Shown here: positions 28,553-37,399 of the stretch, in pieces
How the letters are laid out: each line of letters begins with the position of its first letter
Position numbering within the stretch: position 1 is the stretch's first letter
Source: Paraburkholderia sp.
Lineage (GTDB): Bacteria; Pseudomonadota; Gammaproteobacteria; Burkholderiales; Burkholderiaceae
Assembly (NCBI GenBank): GCA_031286755.1
Contig: JAITTX010000306.1
Coordinates: 16,259 to 80,258, forward strand
Length of the DNA: 64,000 nucleotides
Direction of reading: 5' to 3'
Translations under genes and position numbers: made by a program
The notes under the pieces: generated by a model
Told to the model about the DNA's origin: nothing
Seen by the model: the letters and a program-made list of their open reading frames with translations, nothing else
Databases searched by the model: none

Positions 28553-30508
28553 ATGACTTCATCCATTGCTCAAATGTCGATGCAACACACCCTGCTCGCG
28601 CCGCAGGAAGCCGCCGCGCATCTCACGCCCGAAGTCTGGCGCGCAGCGAACCGCATGCTGGTGCGCAAGGCCATCGCGGAGTACGCGCACGAACTCATCG
28701 TCGAGCCGCAACGCACCGGCGATGCGGAGGACGAAGGCTACGCGCGCTACGAACTGCAATCCGACGACGGCACGCGCCGCTACAGCTTCGAAGCCCGCCA
28801 GCTCGCGCTGCGCCACTGGAGCATCCGGCCAGAGACGATCGCCTGCATGCAGGGCGGCACGGAACAGCCGCTCGATGCGCTTGCCTTCATCCTCGACGTG
28901 AAAGCGCGCCTCGGCATCAAGGAGGAAATGCTGCCGATCTATCTGGACGAAATCAGCAGCACGCTCTATGGCGCGGCCTGGAAGGCCGTGAAAACCGGCC
29001 CGGACACGCCCGAATTGCTCAGCGCCGACTTCCAGGCCATCGAGACTGCCATGAGTGAAGGACATCCTGGCTTCGTGGCCAACAACGGGCGGCTCGGCTT
29101 CGACGCGGGCGACTATCGCGCCTTCGCGCCGGAAGCGGGCTCAGCCATCCAGGTGATCTGGCTCGCCGTGCACAAGGACAACGCCGCGTTTCATTGCGCC
29201 GAAGACCTCGACTACGAACGGCTCATGCACGAGGAACTCGGCGCACCAGCCATCGCGCGTTTTCAAGGCGTGGTCGAATCGCGCGGCTGCGCTTTCGGCG
29301 ACTACCGCCTGATGCCCGCGCACCCGTGGCAGTGGTTCAACAAACTCTCCATCGCGTTCGCGGCGTACGTGGCGACCAACCGCATCATCTGCCTCGGCTA
29401 CGGAGAGGACCGCTATCTCGCCCAGCAGTCGATCCGCACCTTCTTCAACGTCTCCGAGCGCTCGAAGCGCTACGTGAAGACCTCGCTCTCGATCCTCAAC
29501 ATGGGCTTCATGCGCGGCCTCTCGCCCTATTACATGTCGGGCACGCCCGCCATCAACGACTTCATCAAGGGCATGGTCGAAAACGATCCGTACCTGCGGA
29601 GCAAGGGCTTCACGATCCTGCGCGAAGTGGCGTCGATGGGCTTTCGCAACCGCTATTACGAGGCCGCCGTGCAAGCGGACAGCCCCTATAAGAAGATGTT
29701 TTCCGCGCTGTGGCGCGAAAACCCGCTCGCGCTCGCCGGTGACGGCCAGCGCCTCATGACCATGGCGGCGCTGCTGCACACGGACCGCCATGGCCGCGCG
29801 CTGCTGCCCGCGCTCATCGAGGCATCGGGGCTCACCGCGCAAGCCTGGCTCGAACGCTACCTGGACGCGTATCTCGCGCCGCTCGTGCATTGCTTCTACA
29901 CCCACGACCTCGTGTTCATGCCGCACGGCGAAAACCTCATTCTCGTGCTCGAGAACCACGTGCCGGTGCGCGCGATCATGAAGGACATCGCCGAGGAGTC
30001 CGCGATCCTCAATAAGAATGCGAAGCTGCCAGGGAACGTGCAGCGGCTTGCCGTGGACGTGCCCGAGAACGTCAAGCTGCTGGCGATCTTCATCGACGTG
30101 TTCGACGGCTTCTTCCGCTACATGAACCAGATTCTCGTCGAGCAGAATTGCTGCAGCGAGGACGTGTTCTGGAACGCCGTGGCGCGCTGCGTCGCGCGCT
30201 ATCAGGCCGCGCATCCCGAGCTCGCGCGCAAGTTCGCCGAATACGATTTGTTCGCACCCGAGTTCCTGCACTCCTGCCTGAACCGCCTGCAACTGGGCAA
30301 CAACCTGCAGATGGTCAATCTCGCCGACCCGGCCGGCAATCTGAAGATGGCGGGCAATCTGCGCAATCCGCTCGCGGGGCGGCGCGATGCGCAACTGGCC
30401 TCGCTTGCCGCCAGCGAGCACGGCGCCGTGGAAGCCTCCGTCGTGTCCACGGCCGCCGTGGAGACGGCCATCGTGGACATGGTTGCCGTCGCAACGATGG
30501 GCGCGTAA
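28553..30508 (+). CDS. IucA/IucC-family NRPS-independent siderophore synthetase (AlcC-like)
   Basis: EGHPGFVANNGRLGFDAGDYRAFAPEAG...LMPAHPWQWFNKL...KTSLSILNMGFMRGLSPYYMSGTPAINDFIKGMVENDPYL...HGENLILVLENHVPVRAIMKDIAEE. Confidence 0.95.
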   Translation: MTSSIAQMSMQHTLLAPQEAAAHLTPEVWRAANRMLVRKAIAEYAHELIVEPQRTGDAEDEGYARYELQSDDGTRRYSFEARQLALRHWSIRPETIACMQGGTEQPLDALAFILDVKARLGIKEEMLPIYLDEISSTLYGAAWKAVKTGPDTPELLSADFQAIETAMSEGHPGFVANNGRLGFDAGDYRAFAPEAGSAIQVIWLAVHKDNAAFHCAEDLDYERLMHEELGAPAIARFQGVVESRGCAFGDYRLMPAHPWQWFNKLSIAFAAYVATNRIICLGYGEDRYLAQQSIRTFFNVSERSKRYVKTSLSILNMGFMRGLSPYYMSGTPAINDFIKGMVENDPYLRSKGFTILREVASMGFRNRYYEAAVQADSPYKKMFSALWRENPLALAGDGQRLMTMAALLHTDRHGRALLPALIEASGLTAQAWLERYLDAYLAPLVHCFYTHDLVFMPHGENLILVLENHVPVRAIMKDIAEESAILNKNAKLPGNVQRLAVDVPENVKLLAIFIDVFDGFFRYMNQILVEQNCCSEDVFWNAVARCVARYQAAHPELARKFAEYDLFAPEFLHSCLNRLQLGNNLQMVNLADPAGNLKMAGNLRNPLAGRRDAQLASLAASEHGAVEASVVSTAAVETAIVDMVAVATMGA

Positions 30509-30510
30509 GC

Positions 30511-31293
30511 ATGGCGGCGAACCGCGCACTGGTGGACCTGCTGCGGCTCGCCGCGCGTCTCGTGCCGGGCCTGCGCGGCGTGGTGCGCACGCCCGCGGCG
30601 CAAGGCCCGCTTCATGTGTGCCCCGCGCCGGGTGCGAGTGAAGGCAACCGCGCTGCGCTCGACGCCCTGCTCGCGTACTGGTCGCGAGCCTGGCCCGAGG
30701 CAGGGCGCACCTATTGGGCATCGCGCTGCTGGGGCATCCTGATCTGGCAGCCGGTGTATCTGGGCGTGATCGGCGTGCATGCCTCGCAGCGCGCGCTCTC
30801 GCTCGCGTCGCTCGCTCAACCCATAGACGAAGGCTGGACGCGCGAGGTGCATCTGCCCGACCACGCGCCCACCGCCGGCGACACCGGCACGCTGATCGGG
30901 CTCACCGCGCGCGGGATGGCCGCGTGCTGCGCGCAGATTCACGACGACCTCACCCCGGTGATCCGCGTGAACCCGGTCGCGGCGCGCGCGACGCTGGCCG
31001 ACGTGGTGCTCGCCGCCTTGCTCGCGGCAAGCAAGGCGCGGCCCGAATGGCGTCACGCGGATATCGAAGCGCTCGGCCGCCAATGGCTGGCCGCGCTCGG
31101 TCTCGAAGGCTGCGGCGGCTACTTCGCGTTCGAACGCAGCGACGGCTCGCCATCGCTCGCGCTCGAACGCCAGACCTGCTGCTATCACTACCGCCGCCGC
31201 GATGGCGAAATGTGCAGCACGTGCCCGCGGCTCGCGAAGCACGAACGCATCGCGCGACTGAACGCGGAACAGGACGCCACGCGGGAAGCGTGA
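30511..31293 (+). CDS. FhuF-like siderophore-iron reductase ((2Fe-2S) protein)
   Basis: C-terminal CCYHYRRRDGEMCSTCPRL matches the CC-x10-C-x2-C FhuF-type cluster motif; siderophore operon context. Confidence 0.85.
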   Translation: MAANRALVDLLRLAARLVPGLRGVVRTPAAQGPLHVCPAPGASEGNRAALDALLAYWSRAWPEAGRTYWASRCWGILIWQPVYLGVIGVHASQRALSLASLAQPIDEGWTREVHLPDHAPTAGDTGTLIGLTARGMAACCAQIHDDLTPVIRVNPVAARATLADVVLAALLAASKARPEWRHADIEALGRQWLAALGLEGCGGYFAFERSDGSPSLALERQTCCYHYRRRDGEMCSTCPRLAKHERIARLNAEQDATREA

Positions 31294-31349
31294 GCACGCC
31301 GGCGCACTGCGTCCGCACCCGCGTCCAACCGAAAGGAATCGAACCAACG

Positions 31350-32558
31350 ATGAACGACATCAGCAACCTGACGCATCTCGCTCCGCCGCCCGATGCGACA
31401 GAAAGCACACTGCAATTGCCCGCCAGCGCCTATTTCGACGAGGCATTGTTCGAGCGCGAGATGGCGCGCATCTTTGCGCAGTCGGCGCTTTACGTGGGGC
31501 ACGAGCAGTCGGTGCCGGAGCCCGGCGACTGGCGCCGCCTGCCGCAGGACGAAGGCGGCCGCGTGCTCGTTCGCGATGCCTGCGGCGCCGAAGGCGTGCA
31601 ACTGCTTTCCAACGTATGCCGCCACCGGCAGGCGCTGATGCTGGGCGGCGCCGCTGGACCCGCCGACAACGGTGGCAACAGCGGCGGCAGCGCCGCCCAC
31701 GCGCCACCCGCGCGTGGCAACCTCGCAGCGACGGGCGGCAACATCGTCTGCCCGCTCCACCGCTGGACCTACGATTCGCGCGGCGAACTGATCGGCGCGC
31801 CCGAATTCGAGCGCAAGCCTTGCCGCAATCTCGAACGTTTCGCGTTGCGCCAGTGTCATGGCCTTCTCTACGAAGGCCCACGCGAACCGGCGAAGGACCT
31901 GGCCCGCGTGTTCGCGCGGCCCGAGTTCGATTTTTCCGGCTACGTGCTCGATCACGTGCAAACGCATACGTGCCGCTATAACTGGAAGACCTTCATCGAG
32001 GTCTATCTGGAGGACTATCACGTCGCGCCTTTTCATCCGGGGCTCGGAAGCTTCGTGACCTGCGCGGATCTCGACTGGGAATTCGCCGATACCTACAGCA
32101 TGCAGCGCGTGGGCGTGCACGCGGCGCTGGCGCAGCCGGGCTCGGAGGTGTATCGCGCATGGCACGACCGCCTGCTCGACTATCGCGGCGGCGCGGCGCC
32201 CGACTTCGGCGCAATCTGGCTCGCGTACTTTCCGACCCAGATGATCGAGTTGTACCCGCACGTGCTCGTGGTCTCGACGCTCTATCCGAAGGGGCCGCAA
32301 GAGACGCTCAACGTAATCGAGTTCCACTACCCCGAGGAGATCGCGGCCTTCGAGCGCGAGTTCATCGAGGCCCAGCGCGCGGCGTATCTGGAAACCATGA
32401 TCGAAGACGACGAGATTGCCGAGCGCATGGACGCGGGACGCCTGCGGCTCGCGAGGCGCGGCGTGAGCGACGCCGGGCCGTACCAGTCGCCGCTCGAGGA
32501 CGGCATGCGCCATTTCCACGCGTGGTACCGGCGCGCGCTCGCGGGGGCGCCGCTTTAA
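31350..32558 (+). CDS. Rieske (2Fe-2S) aromatic-ring-hydroxylating-type oxygenase (AlcE-like)
   Basis: Rieske CRH...CPLH and mononuclear-iron site EDYHVAPFHPG; end of alcaligin-like operon. Confidence 0.9.
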   Translation: MNDISNLTHLAPPPDATESTLQLPASAYFDEALFEREMARIFAQSALYVGHEQSVPEPGDWRRLPQDEGGRVLVRDACGAEGVQLLSNVCRHRQALMLGGAAGPADNGGNSGGSAAHAPPARGNLAATGGNIVCPLHRWTYDSRGELIGAPEFERKPCRNLERFALRQCHGLLYEGPREPAKDLARVFARPEFDFSGYVLDHVQTHTCRYNWKTFIEVYLEDYHVAPFHPGLGSFVTCADLDWEFADTYSMQRVGVHAALAQPGSEVYRAWHDRLLDYRGGAAPDFGAIWLAYFPTQMIELYPHVLVVSTLYPKGPQETLNVIEFHYPEEIAAFEREFIEAQRAAYLETMIEDDEIAERMDAGRLRLARRGVSDAGPYQSPLEDGMRHFHAWYRRALAGAPL

Positions 32559-32621
32559 TACTCGCTTAAGACTCTGCTCGCATAGTGACCAGTGACTCCC
32601 TCCGGGAGTTTCACGAGTCTC

Positions 32622-32647
32622 TCGTTTTGATTCGTCGTTTTGATTCG
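32622..32647. repeat. Exact 13-bp direct repeat TCGTTTTGATTCG x 2
   Basis: tcgttttgattcg tcgttttgattcg immediately upstream of the gene at 32676. Confidence 0.9.
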
Positions 32648-32675
32648 GGCAGTATCGATCGAAGGAGATACGAAT

Positions 32676-33212
32676 ATGAAATTGGGTTCGTATATCGCGG
32701 CGGGCACGCTGGCGCTCATCCCGATGCTCGCGCTTGCGGGCGGGGCGAATGCGCCAATGGATGCGCAGCGCGCCGCGCAGCCGGTATTCATCAACGTCGA
32801 TGGTCAAACCGTGCCGGTGAAAGCGCAAACGCATGTGATCCAGACCGCGGCCGGCCCAATGCAGGTGCGCACCTGGAGCTGGCACAGCCCGAACGGCAGC
32901 GCCAGCTATGAGATGCAGACGAGCACGGGCAGCGCATCGCCCGCGCTAGCGGCGCGGCAGATGCAGATGGCCCAGGCGCAAATGGTGGCCATGCAACGTC
33001 AGATGATGGCCATGCAGCAGCAGATGATGATGCTCCAGCAAGCTGCGTTCGCTGGCGGATTCGCCATGCCCGCGCCGCAAAGCGTGGTCTTCGCGGTGCC
33101 GATGTGGGCGATGCCGGATCCTGTCGTGATCGTGGAGCCGGTGCAACGCGCGCCGGTTCCAGCGACAGCGCCGCGCAATACGCCAGCGCGTTCGCCGGAG
33201 ATCAAGGCGTAG
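32676..33212 (+). CDS. Hypothetical secreted Met/Gln-rich protein
   Basis: MKLGSYIAAGTLALIPMLALAGGANA signal peptide; QMQMAQAQMVAMQRQMMAMQQQMMMLQQ; RBS AAGGAG; followed by a terminator. Confidence 0.8.
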   Translation: MKLGSYIAAGTLALIPMLALAGGANAPMDAQRAAQPVFINVDGQTVPVKAQTHVIQTAAGPMQVRTWSWHSPNGSASYEMQTSTGSASPALAARQMQMAQAQMVAMQRQMMAMQQQMMMLQQAAFAGGFAMPAPQSVVFAVPMWAMPDPVVIVEPVQRAPVPATAPRNTPARSPEIKA

Positions 33213-33258
33213 CGGGTGGTGGCTTTGTGCTCCACGCCAGGAGCGCCCGCTCGACACT

Positions 33259-33292
33259 AAAACCGCCGGTCCAAGCCGGCGGTTTTGTTTTT
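33259..33292 (+). terminator. Rho-independent terminator
   Basis: AAAACCGCCGG-TCCAAG-CCGGCGGTTTT followed by GTTTTT. Confidence 0.88.
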
Positions 33293-33294
33293 AG

Positions 33295-34422
33295 TCACGA
33301 ACCCGCCCCACCCTCCTGCCTGCACAGCCAGCCACGCGCGCGCCCACCCGTCGTCGGCGCCGCGCCCGCCACCTCGCGCCACCAGCGCTCGCCGCGCTGC
33401 GGCTGCGCCAGATCGAGCCGCTCGCCCATGCGCGGGGTCGCCAGCGCCACGCCGCGCGCGAGCGACAGTCCCGTCACGCGCTCGAACGGCTCCTGCCAGC
33501 GGTGCATCGCCAGATCGAAAGTGCCGTTGTGGATCGGCACGAGCCAGCGGCCGCGCAAGTCGATGTGCGCCTGCACCGTTTCCTCGGGCTGCATATGCAC
33601 ATAGGGCCACTGCGGGTCATAAGCGCCGGTCTCGATCAGCGTGACGTCGAACGGCCCGAGCCGCTCGCCAATCTCGCGAAAGCCCTCGAAGTACCCGGTG
33701 TCGCCGCTGAAGAACACGCGCAGATCGCCATCGGCGATCACCCATGAGGCCCACAGCGTGCTGTCGCCGTCGAACAGGCTGCGCCCCGAGAAATGCTGCG
33801 CGGGCGTGGCCGTGAACGCGACGCCCGCCACCTCCGCGCTCTGCCACCAGTCGAGCTGGCGCACCTTCGCCGCGTCGATGCCCCATTCGATCAGCCGGTC
33901 GCCCACGCCCAGCGGCGTGAGAAACACGCCCGTGGTGGCCGCGAGCGCAAGCACGGTCTCGCGGTCGAGGTGGTCGTAGTGATCGTGCGAGAGGATCACG
34001 CCGCGCAGCGGCGGCAGATCGGCGAGCGCGATGGGCGGCGCGTGAAAGCGCTTCGGGCCCATGCGCTTGAACGGCGAAGCCCGCTCGCCGAACACGGGGT
34101 CGGTGAGCCAGTATTCGCCGCGCAGCTTCAGAAGCAACGTCGAATGGCCGAGCCGGTAGAGGCTGCGCTCGGGCGCGGCGTCGAGGTCGGTGCGGCTCAG
34201 CGCGTCCACGGGCAGCGCGCTCGTCGGCGCCGTGCCCTGCGGCTTCCTGAACAGCACGTTCCAGGCAATGCCGAGCGTCTTCGCGAAGCCCTCGGCTGGA
34301 CGCGGGCGCACGTTGCGAAAGCGGGCGCCATCGTGCTGCGGCGAGCCGCTCGACATGTCGCGCGAGCGGCGCGCGGCGGCAAATCCGAGCATGCGGCCAA
34401 GGAAATCGGGGATCGATATCAT
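33295..34422 (-). CDS. MBL-fold metallo-hydrolase (NAPE-PLD/UlaG-like)
   Basis: YRLGHSTLLLKLRGEYWLTDPVFGERASPFKRMGPKRFHAPPIALADLPPLRGVILSHDHYDHLDRETV...FFSGDTGYFEGFREIGERLGPFDVTLIETGAYDPQWPYVHMQPEETVQAH. Confidence 0.92.
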   Translation of the reverse strand: MISIPDFLGRMLGFAAARRSRDMSSGSPQHDGARFRNVRPRPAEGFAKTLGIAWNVLFRKPQGTAPTSALPVDALSRTDLDAAPERSLYRLGHSTLLLKLRGEYWLTDPVFGERASPFKRMGPKRFHAPPIALADLPPLRGVILSHDHYDHLDRETVLALAATTGVFLTPLGVGDRLIEWGIDAAKVRQLDWWQSAEVAGVAFTATPAQHFSGRSLFDGDSTLWASWVIADGDLRVFFSGDTGYFEGFREIGERLGPFDVTLIETGAYDPQWPYVHMQPEETVQAHIDLRGRWLVPIHNGTFDLAMHRWQEPFERVTGLSLARGVALATPRMGERLDLAQPQRGERWWREVAGAAPTTGGRARGWLCRQEGGAGS

Positions 34423-34758
34423 GAGGGCTTTTCACAAAAGTAGACTCAGCAGTGTAATTTATTTTCGAGAGAAGTAAACCACGCGGTGTAAATACTGGTC
34501 CGGACAAGTGCGCCCCAGCGATCCACGCGAAACCAGGGACACTCCTGGGGCCACGCGCATGCATCCTTCTTGACCTCGAATATTCTCCTGGGTAAATTTA
34601 AATTCATGCACAGGAATTATTCGATGCACTCCCAACGCCAGATCGGGCCCTGATGGCCTGGACGTTTTCGCTTGAACGGACGGCGTCCGATAGCCGAACG
34701 GTTCGCGCGGTATCGATGGTTGCGTTGCCCCTGCCCCTATCAATAAGCAGTCCAGATA

Positions 34759-35919
34759 ATGATGCCAACCTCCCTGCCTCTCCCGCCCGGCTCGCTGCAC
34801 GGTTTGCGCGTGGTGGATTTGTCCCGCGTGCTGGGCGGTCCCTATTGCACGCAGATCCTCGCCGATCACGGTGCCGAAGTGATCAAGATCGAGCCGCCCG
34901 GCGGCGATGAAACGCGCGGCTGGGGCCCGCCGTTCGACGGCGACACCGCGTCCTATTTCCAGGGCGTGAACCGCAACAAGCTCGGCGTCGTGCTGGATCT
35001 CTCGCAGCCCGAGGAGCGGGAGCGCCTGCTGGCCTTGCTCGAAACCGCGGACGTGCTGGTCGAGAACTTCAAGATTGGCACGCTGGAGCGCTGGGGGCTC
35101 GGCTACGACGACGTGCTCGGCGCGCGCTTTCCGCGGCTCGGGCATTGCCGCGTGTCGGGCTTCGGCGCGGACGGCCCGCTCGGCGCGCTGCCCGGCTACG
35201 ACGCGGCCATCCAGGCCATGACCGGCCTGATGAGCGTCAACGGCGAGGCAGGCGGCGCGCCGCTGCGCGTGGGCGTGCCGATCGTCGATCTCGTGACCGG
35301 ACTGAATGCCGCGCTCGGCATCCTCATGGCATTGCGCGAACGCGAGACGAGCGGCCGCGGCCAGTTCGTCGAATCGACGCTGTTCGACTGCGCGCTCTCG
35401 ATCCTGCACCCGCATACGCCCAATTATTTCTACTCGGGCAAGGAGCCGCGGCGCACCGGCAATGCGCATCCGAACATCACGCCCTACGACATGTTTCACA
35501 CGGGCAGCGGCGACATCTTCCTCGCGGTCGGCAACAACACGCAGTTCGCCGCGCTGTGCCGCCTGATCGACGCCGCGCATCTCGCCGACGATCCACGCTT
35601 CGCCGACAACCGGCTGCGCAGCGAGCATCGCAGCGAACTGCGCGCGGAGCTCGAGCAGCGCTTCGCCGGCTGGGATGGCCCGCAGCTCGCCGACACGCTG
35701 GTTCGCCACGGCGTGCCGTGCGCGCCCGTGCTCGGCCTCGGCGCGGCGCTCGCCCATCCCCACACGGCCCATCGCGCGATGAAGGTCGAGCTGGGCACCT
35801 ATCGCGGCATCGCCTCGCCGATCAAGCTGAGCCGCACGCCCGCCACTTACCGCAGCGTGCCGCCCGCGCTCGGCGAGCACGCCGCGCAGGTTTTCGGAAG
35901 TCCATCCGGCGACGCCTGA
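34759..35919 (+). CDS. CaiB/BaiF family CoA transferase (family III)
   Basis: LPPGSLHGLRVVDLSRVLGGPYCTQILADHGAEVIKIEPPGGDETRGWGPPF...SYFQGVNRNKLGVVLDLSQPEERERLLALLETADVLVENFKIGTLERWGLGYD. Confidence 0.94.
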   Translation: MMPTSLPLPPGSLHGLRVVDLSRVLGGPYCTQILADHGAEVIKIEPPGGDETRGWGPPFDGDTASYFQGVNRNKLGVVLDLSQPEERERLLALLETADVLVENFKIGTLERWGLGYDDVLGARFPRLGHCRVSGFGADGPLGALPGYDAAIQAMTGLMSVNGEAGGAPLRVGVPIVDLVTGLNAALGILMALRERETSGRGQFVESTLFDCALSILHPHTPNYFYSGKEPRRTGNAHPNITPYDMFHTGSGDIFLAVGNNTQFAALCRLIDAAHLADDPRFADNRLRSEHRSELRAELEQRFAGWDGPQLADTLVRHGVPCAPVLGLGAALAHPHTAHRAMKVELGTYRGIASPIKLSRTPATYRSVPPALGEHAAQVFGSPSGDA

Positions 35920-35990
35920 CCCGCGCGCCGCCCCCTGCTGTTCGACATCACGATAACCGCGGCGCCAGCGAAGCCGCGCAGGAGACAACC

Positions 35991-36062
35991 ATGACACTCG
36001 CCCGCCGCGTCCCGCCGGCCACGTTCCGCGCGCGCAAGGAGACGGCATCATGCTCGCGCTGA
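35991..36062 (+). CDS. Possible 23-aa leader ORF overlapping the CitMHS start
   Basis: MTLARRVPPATFRARKETASCSR, GGAGA about 6-8 nt upstream; stop lies 13 nt inside the next gene. Confidence 0.35.
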   Translation: MTLARRVPPATFRARKETASCSR

Positions 36063-37351
36063 TCGGCACGCTCGCCATCGTCGCCCTGTTCACGCTGATC
36101 ATCACCAAGCGGCTCTCGCCGCTGGTCGCGCTGATCAGCGTGCCCATCGTGGCGGCGCTCGTGGCGGGCTTCGGCCTGTCCACCGCGAAGTACATCGTCC
36201 ACGGCGCGCAGAATATCGGCCCGGTCGCGGGCATGTTCGTGTTCGCGATTCTGTTCTTCGGCATCATCACCGATGCGGGCATGCTCGACCCGATCATCAA
36301 CGGCGTGCTGCGCATCGTGGGCTGCCATCCCACGCGCATCGTGATGGGCTCGGCGCTGCTCGCGCTGCTGATCCATCTCGACGGCTCGGGCGCCGTGTGC
36401 TTTCTCGTGACCATTCCCGCCATGCTGCCGCTCTACGACCGCTTGCAGATGGACCGGCGCGTGCTGGCGTGCGTCGCGTCGATGGCCGCGGGCGTGAACT
36501 TCCTGCCCTGGGTCGGCCCGATGCTGCGCGCCTCCGCCGCCCTGCACATTCCCGGCACCGTGATCTTCTATCCGATGATTCCGGTTCAGGTCATCGGCCT
36601 CGTGTTCGTGTTCGGCTCCGCCTGGGTGCTCGGCAAGCGCGAGGAGAAGCGCCTTGGCCTCACGCGCGCGCACGCGGCCAGCATCGCCGCGGCGCAGCGC
36701 GAGCTCACGCCCGAGGAACTCGCGCTGCGCCGCCCGAAGCGCCTGTGGATCAACCTCGCCCTCACCTTCGTGGTGCTCGCCACGCTCGTCTCCGGCATCG
36801 TGGACCCGATGGTGATGTTCATGATCGGCACCGTGCTCGCGCTCGTCATCAACTATCCCGACGTGAAGCAGCAGCGCGAACGCGTGGACGCGCACGCGAA
36901 GGCGGCCCTGATGATGGCCAGCGTGCTGCTCGCGGCGGGCGCCTTCACCGGCATCATGACCGGCACCGGCATGCTCAACGCCATGGCGGAAGTGGTCGTG
37001 CGCCACGTCCCGGCCCAGAGCGCGCACCACATGCCGTTCGTGCTCGGCCTCGCTTCCATGCCACTCAGCCTGCTCTTCGACCCCGACTCGTTTTACTTCG
37101 GAGTGCTTCCCGTTCTGGCGAAGAGCGGCGAGCTGCTCGGCGTTCCGCCTGTGCAGATGGCGCAAGCCGCGCTGCTCGGCCAGATGACGACGGGCTTTCC
37201 CGTGAGCCCGCTCACGCCCGCCACGTTCCTGATCGTCGGCATGACCGGCATCGATCTCGCCGAGCATCAGAAGTTCACGATACCGTTTCTGTTCGCCGCC
37301 ACCGTGCTGATGGTGTTCAGCGCGGTGCTGGTGGGCGTGTTTCCGCTTTGA
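36050..37351 (+). CDS. CitMHS-family citrate/di-tricarboxylate transporter
   Basis: MLALIGTLAIVALFTLIITKRLSPLVALISVPIVAALVAGFGLSTAKYIVHGAQNIGPVAGMFVFAILFFGIITDAGMLDPIINGVLRIVG. Confidence 0.92.
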   Translation: MLALIGTLAIVALFTLIITKRLSPLVALISVPIVAALVAGFGLSTAKYIVHGAQNIGPVAGMFVFAILFFGIITDAGMLDPIINGVLRIVGCHPTRIVMGSALLALLIHLDGSGAVCFLVTIPAMLPLYDRLQMDRRVLACVASMAAGVNFLPWVGPMLRASAALHIPGTVIFYPMIPVQVIGLVFVFGSAWVLGKREEKRLGLTRAHAASIAAAQRELTPEELALRRPKRLWINLALTFVVLATLVSGIVDPMVMFMIGTVLALVINYPDVKQQRERVDAHAKAALMMASVLLAAGAFTGIMTGTGMLNAMAEVVVRHVPAQSAHHMPFVLGLASMPLSLLFDPDSFYFGVLPVLAKSGELLGVPPVQMAQAALLGQMTTGFPVSPLTPATFLIVGMTGIDLAEHQKFTIPFLFAATVLMVFSAVLVGVFPL

Positions 37352-37399
37352 TTTTCCGCTGTTATGCCGTCCCGAATACGCTTTTAAAGGAAGTCCACG

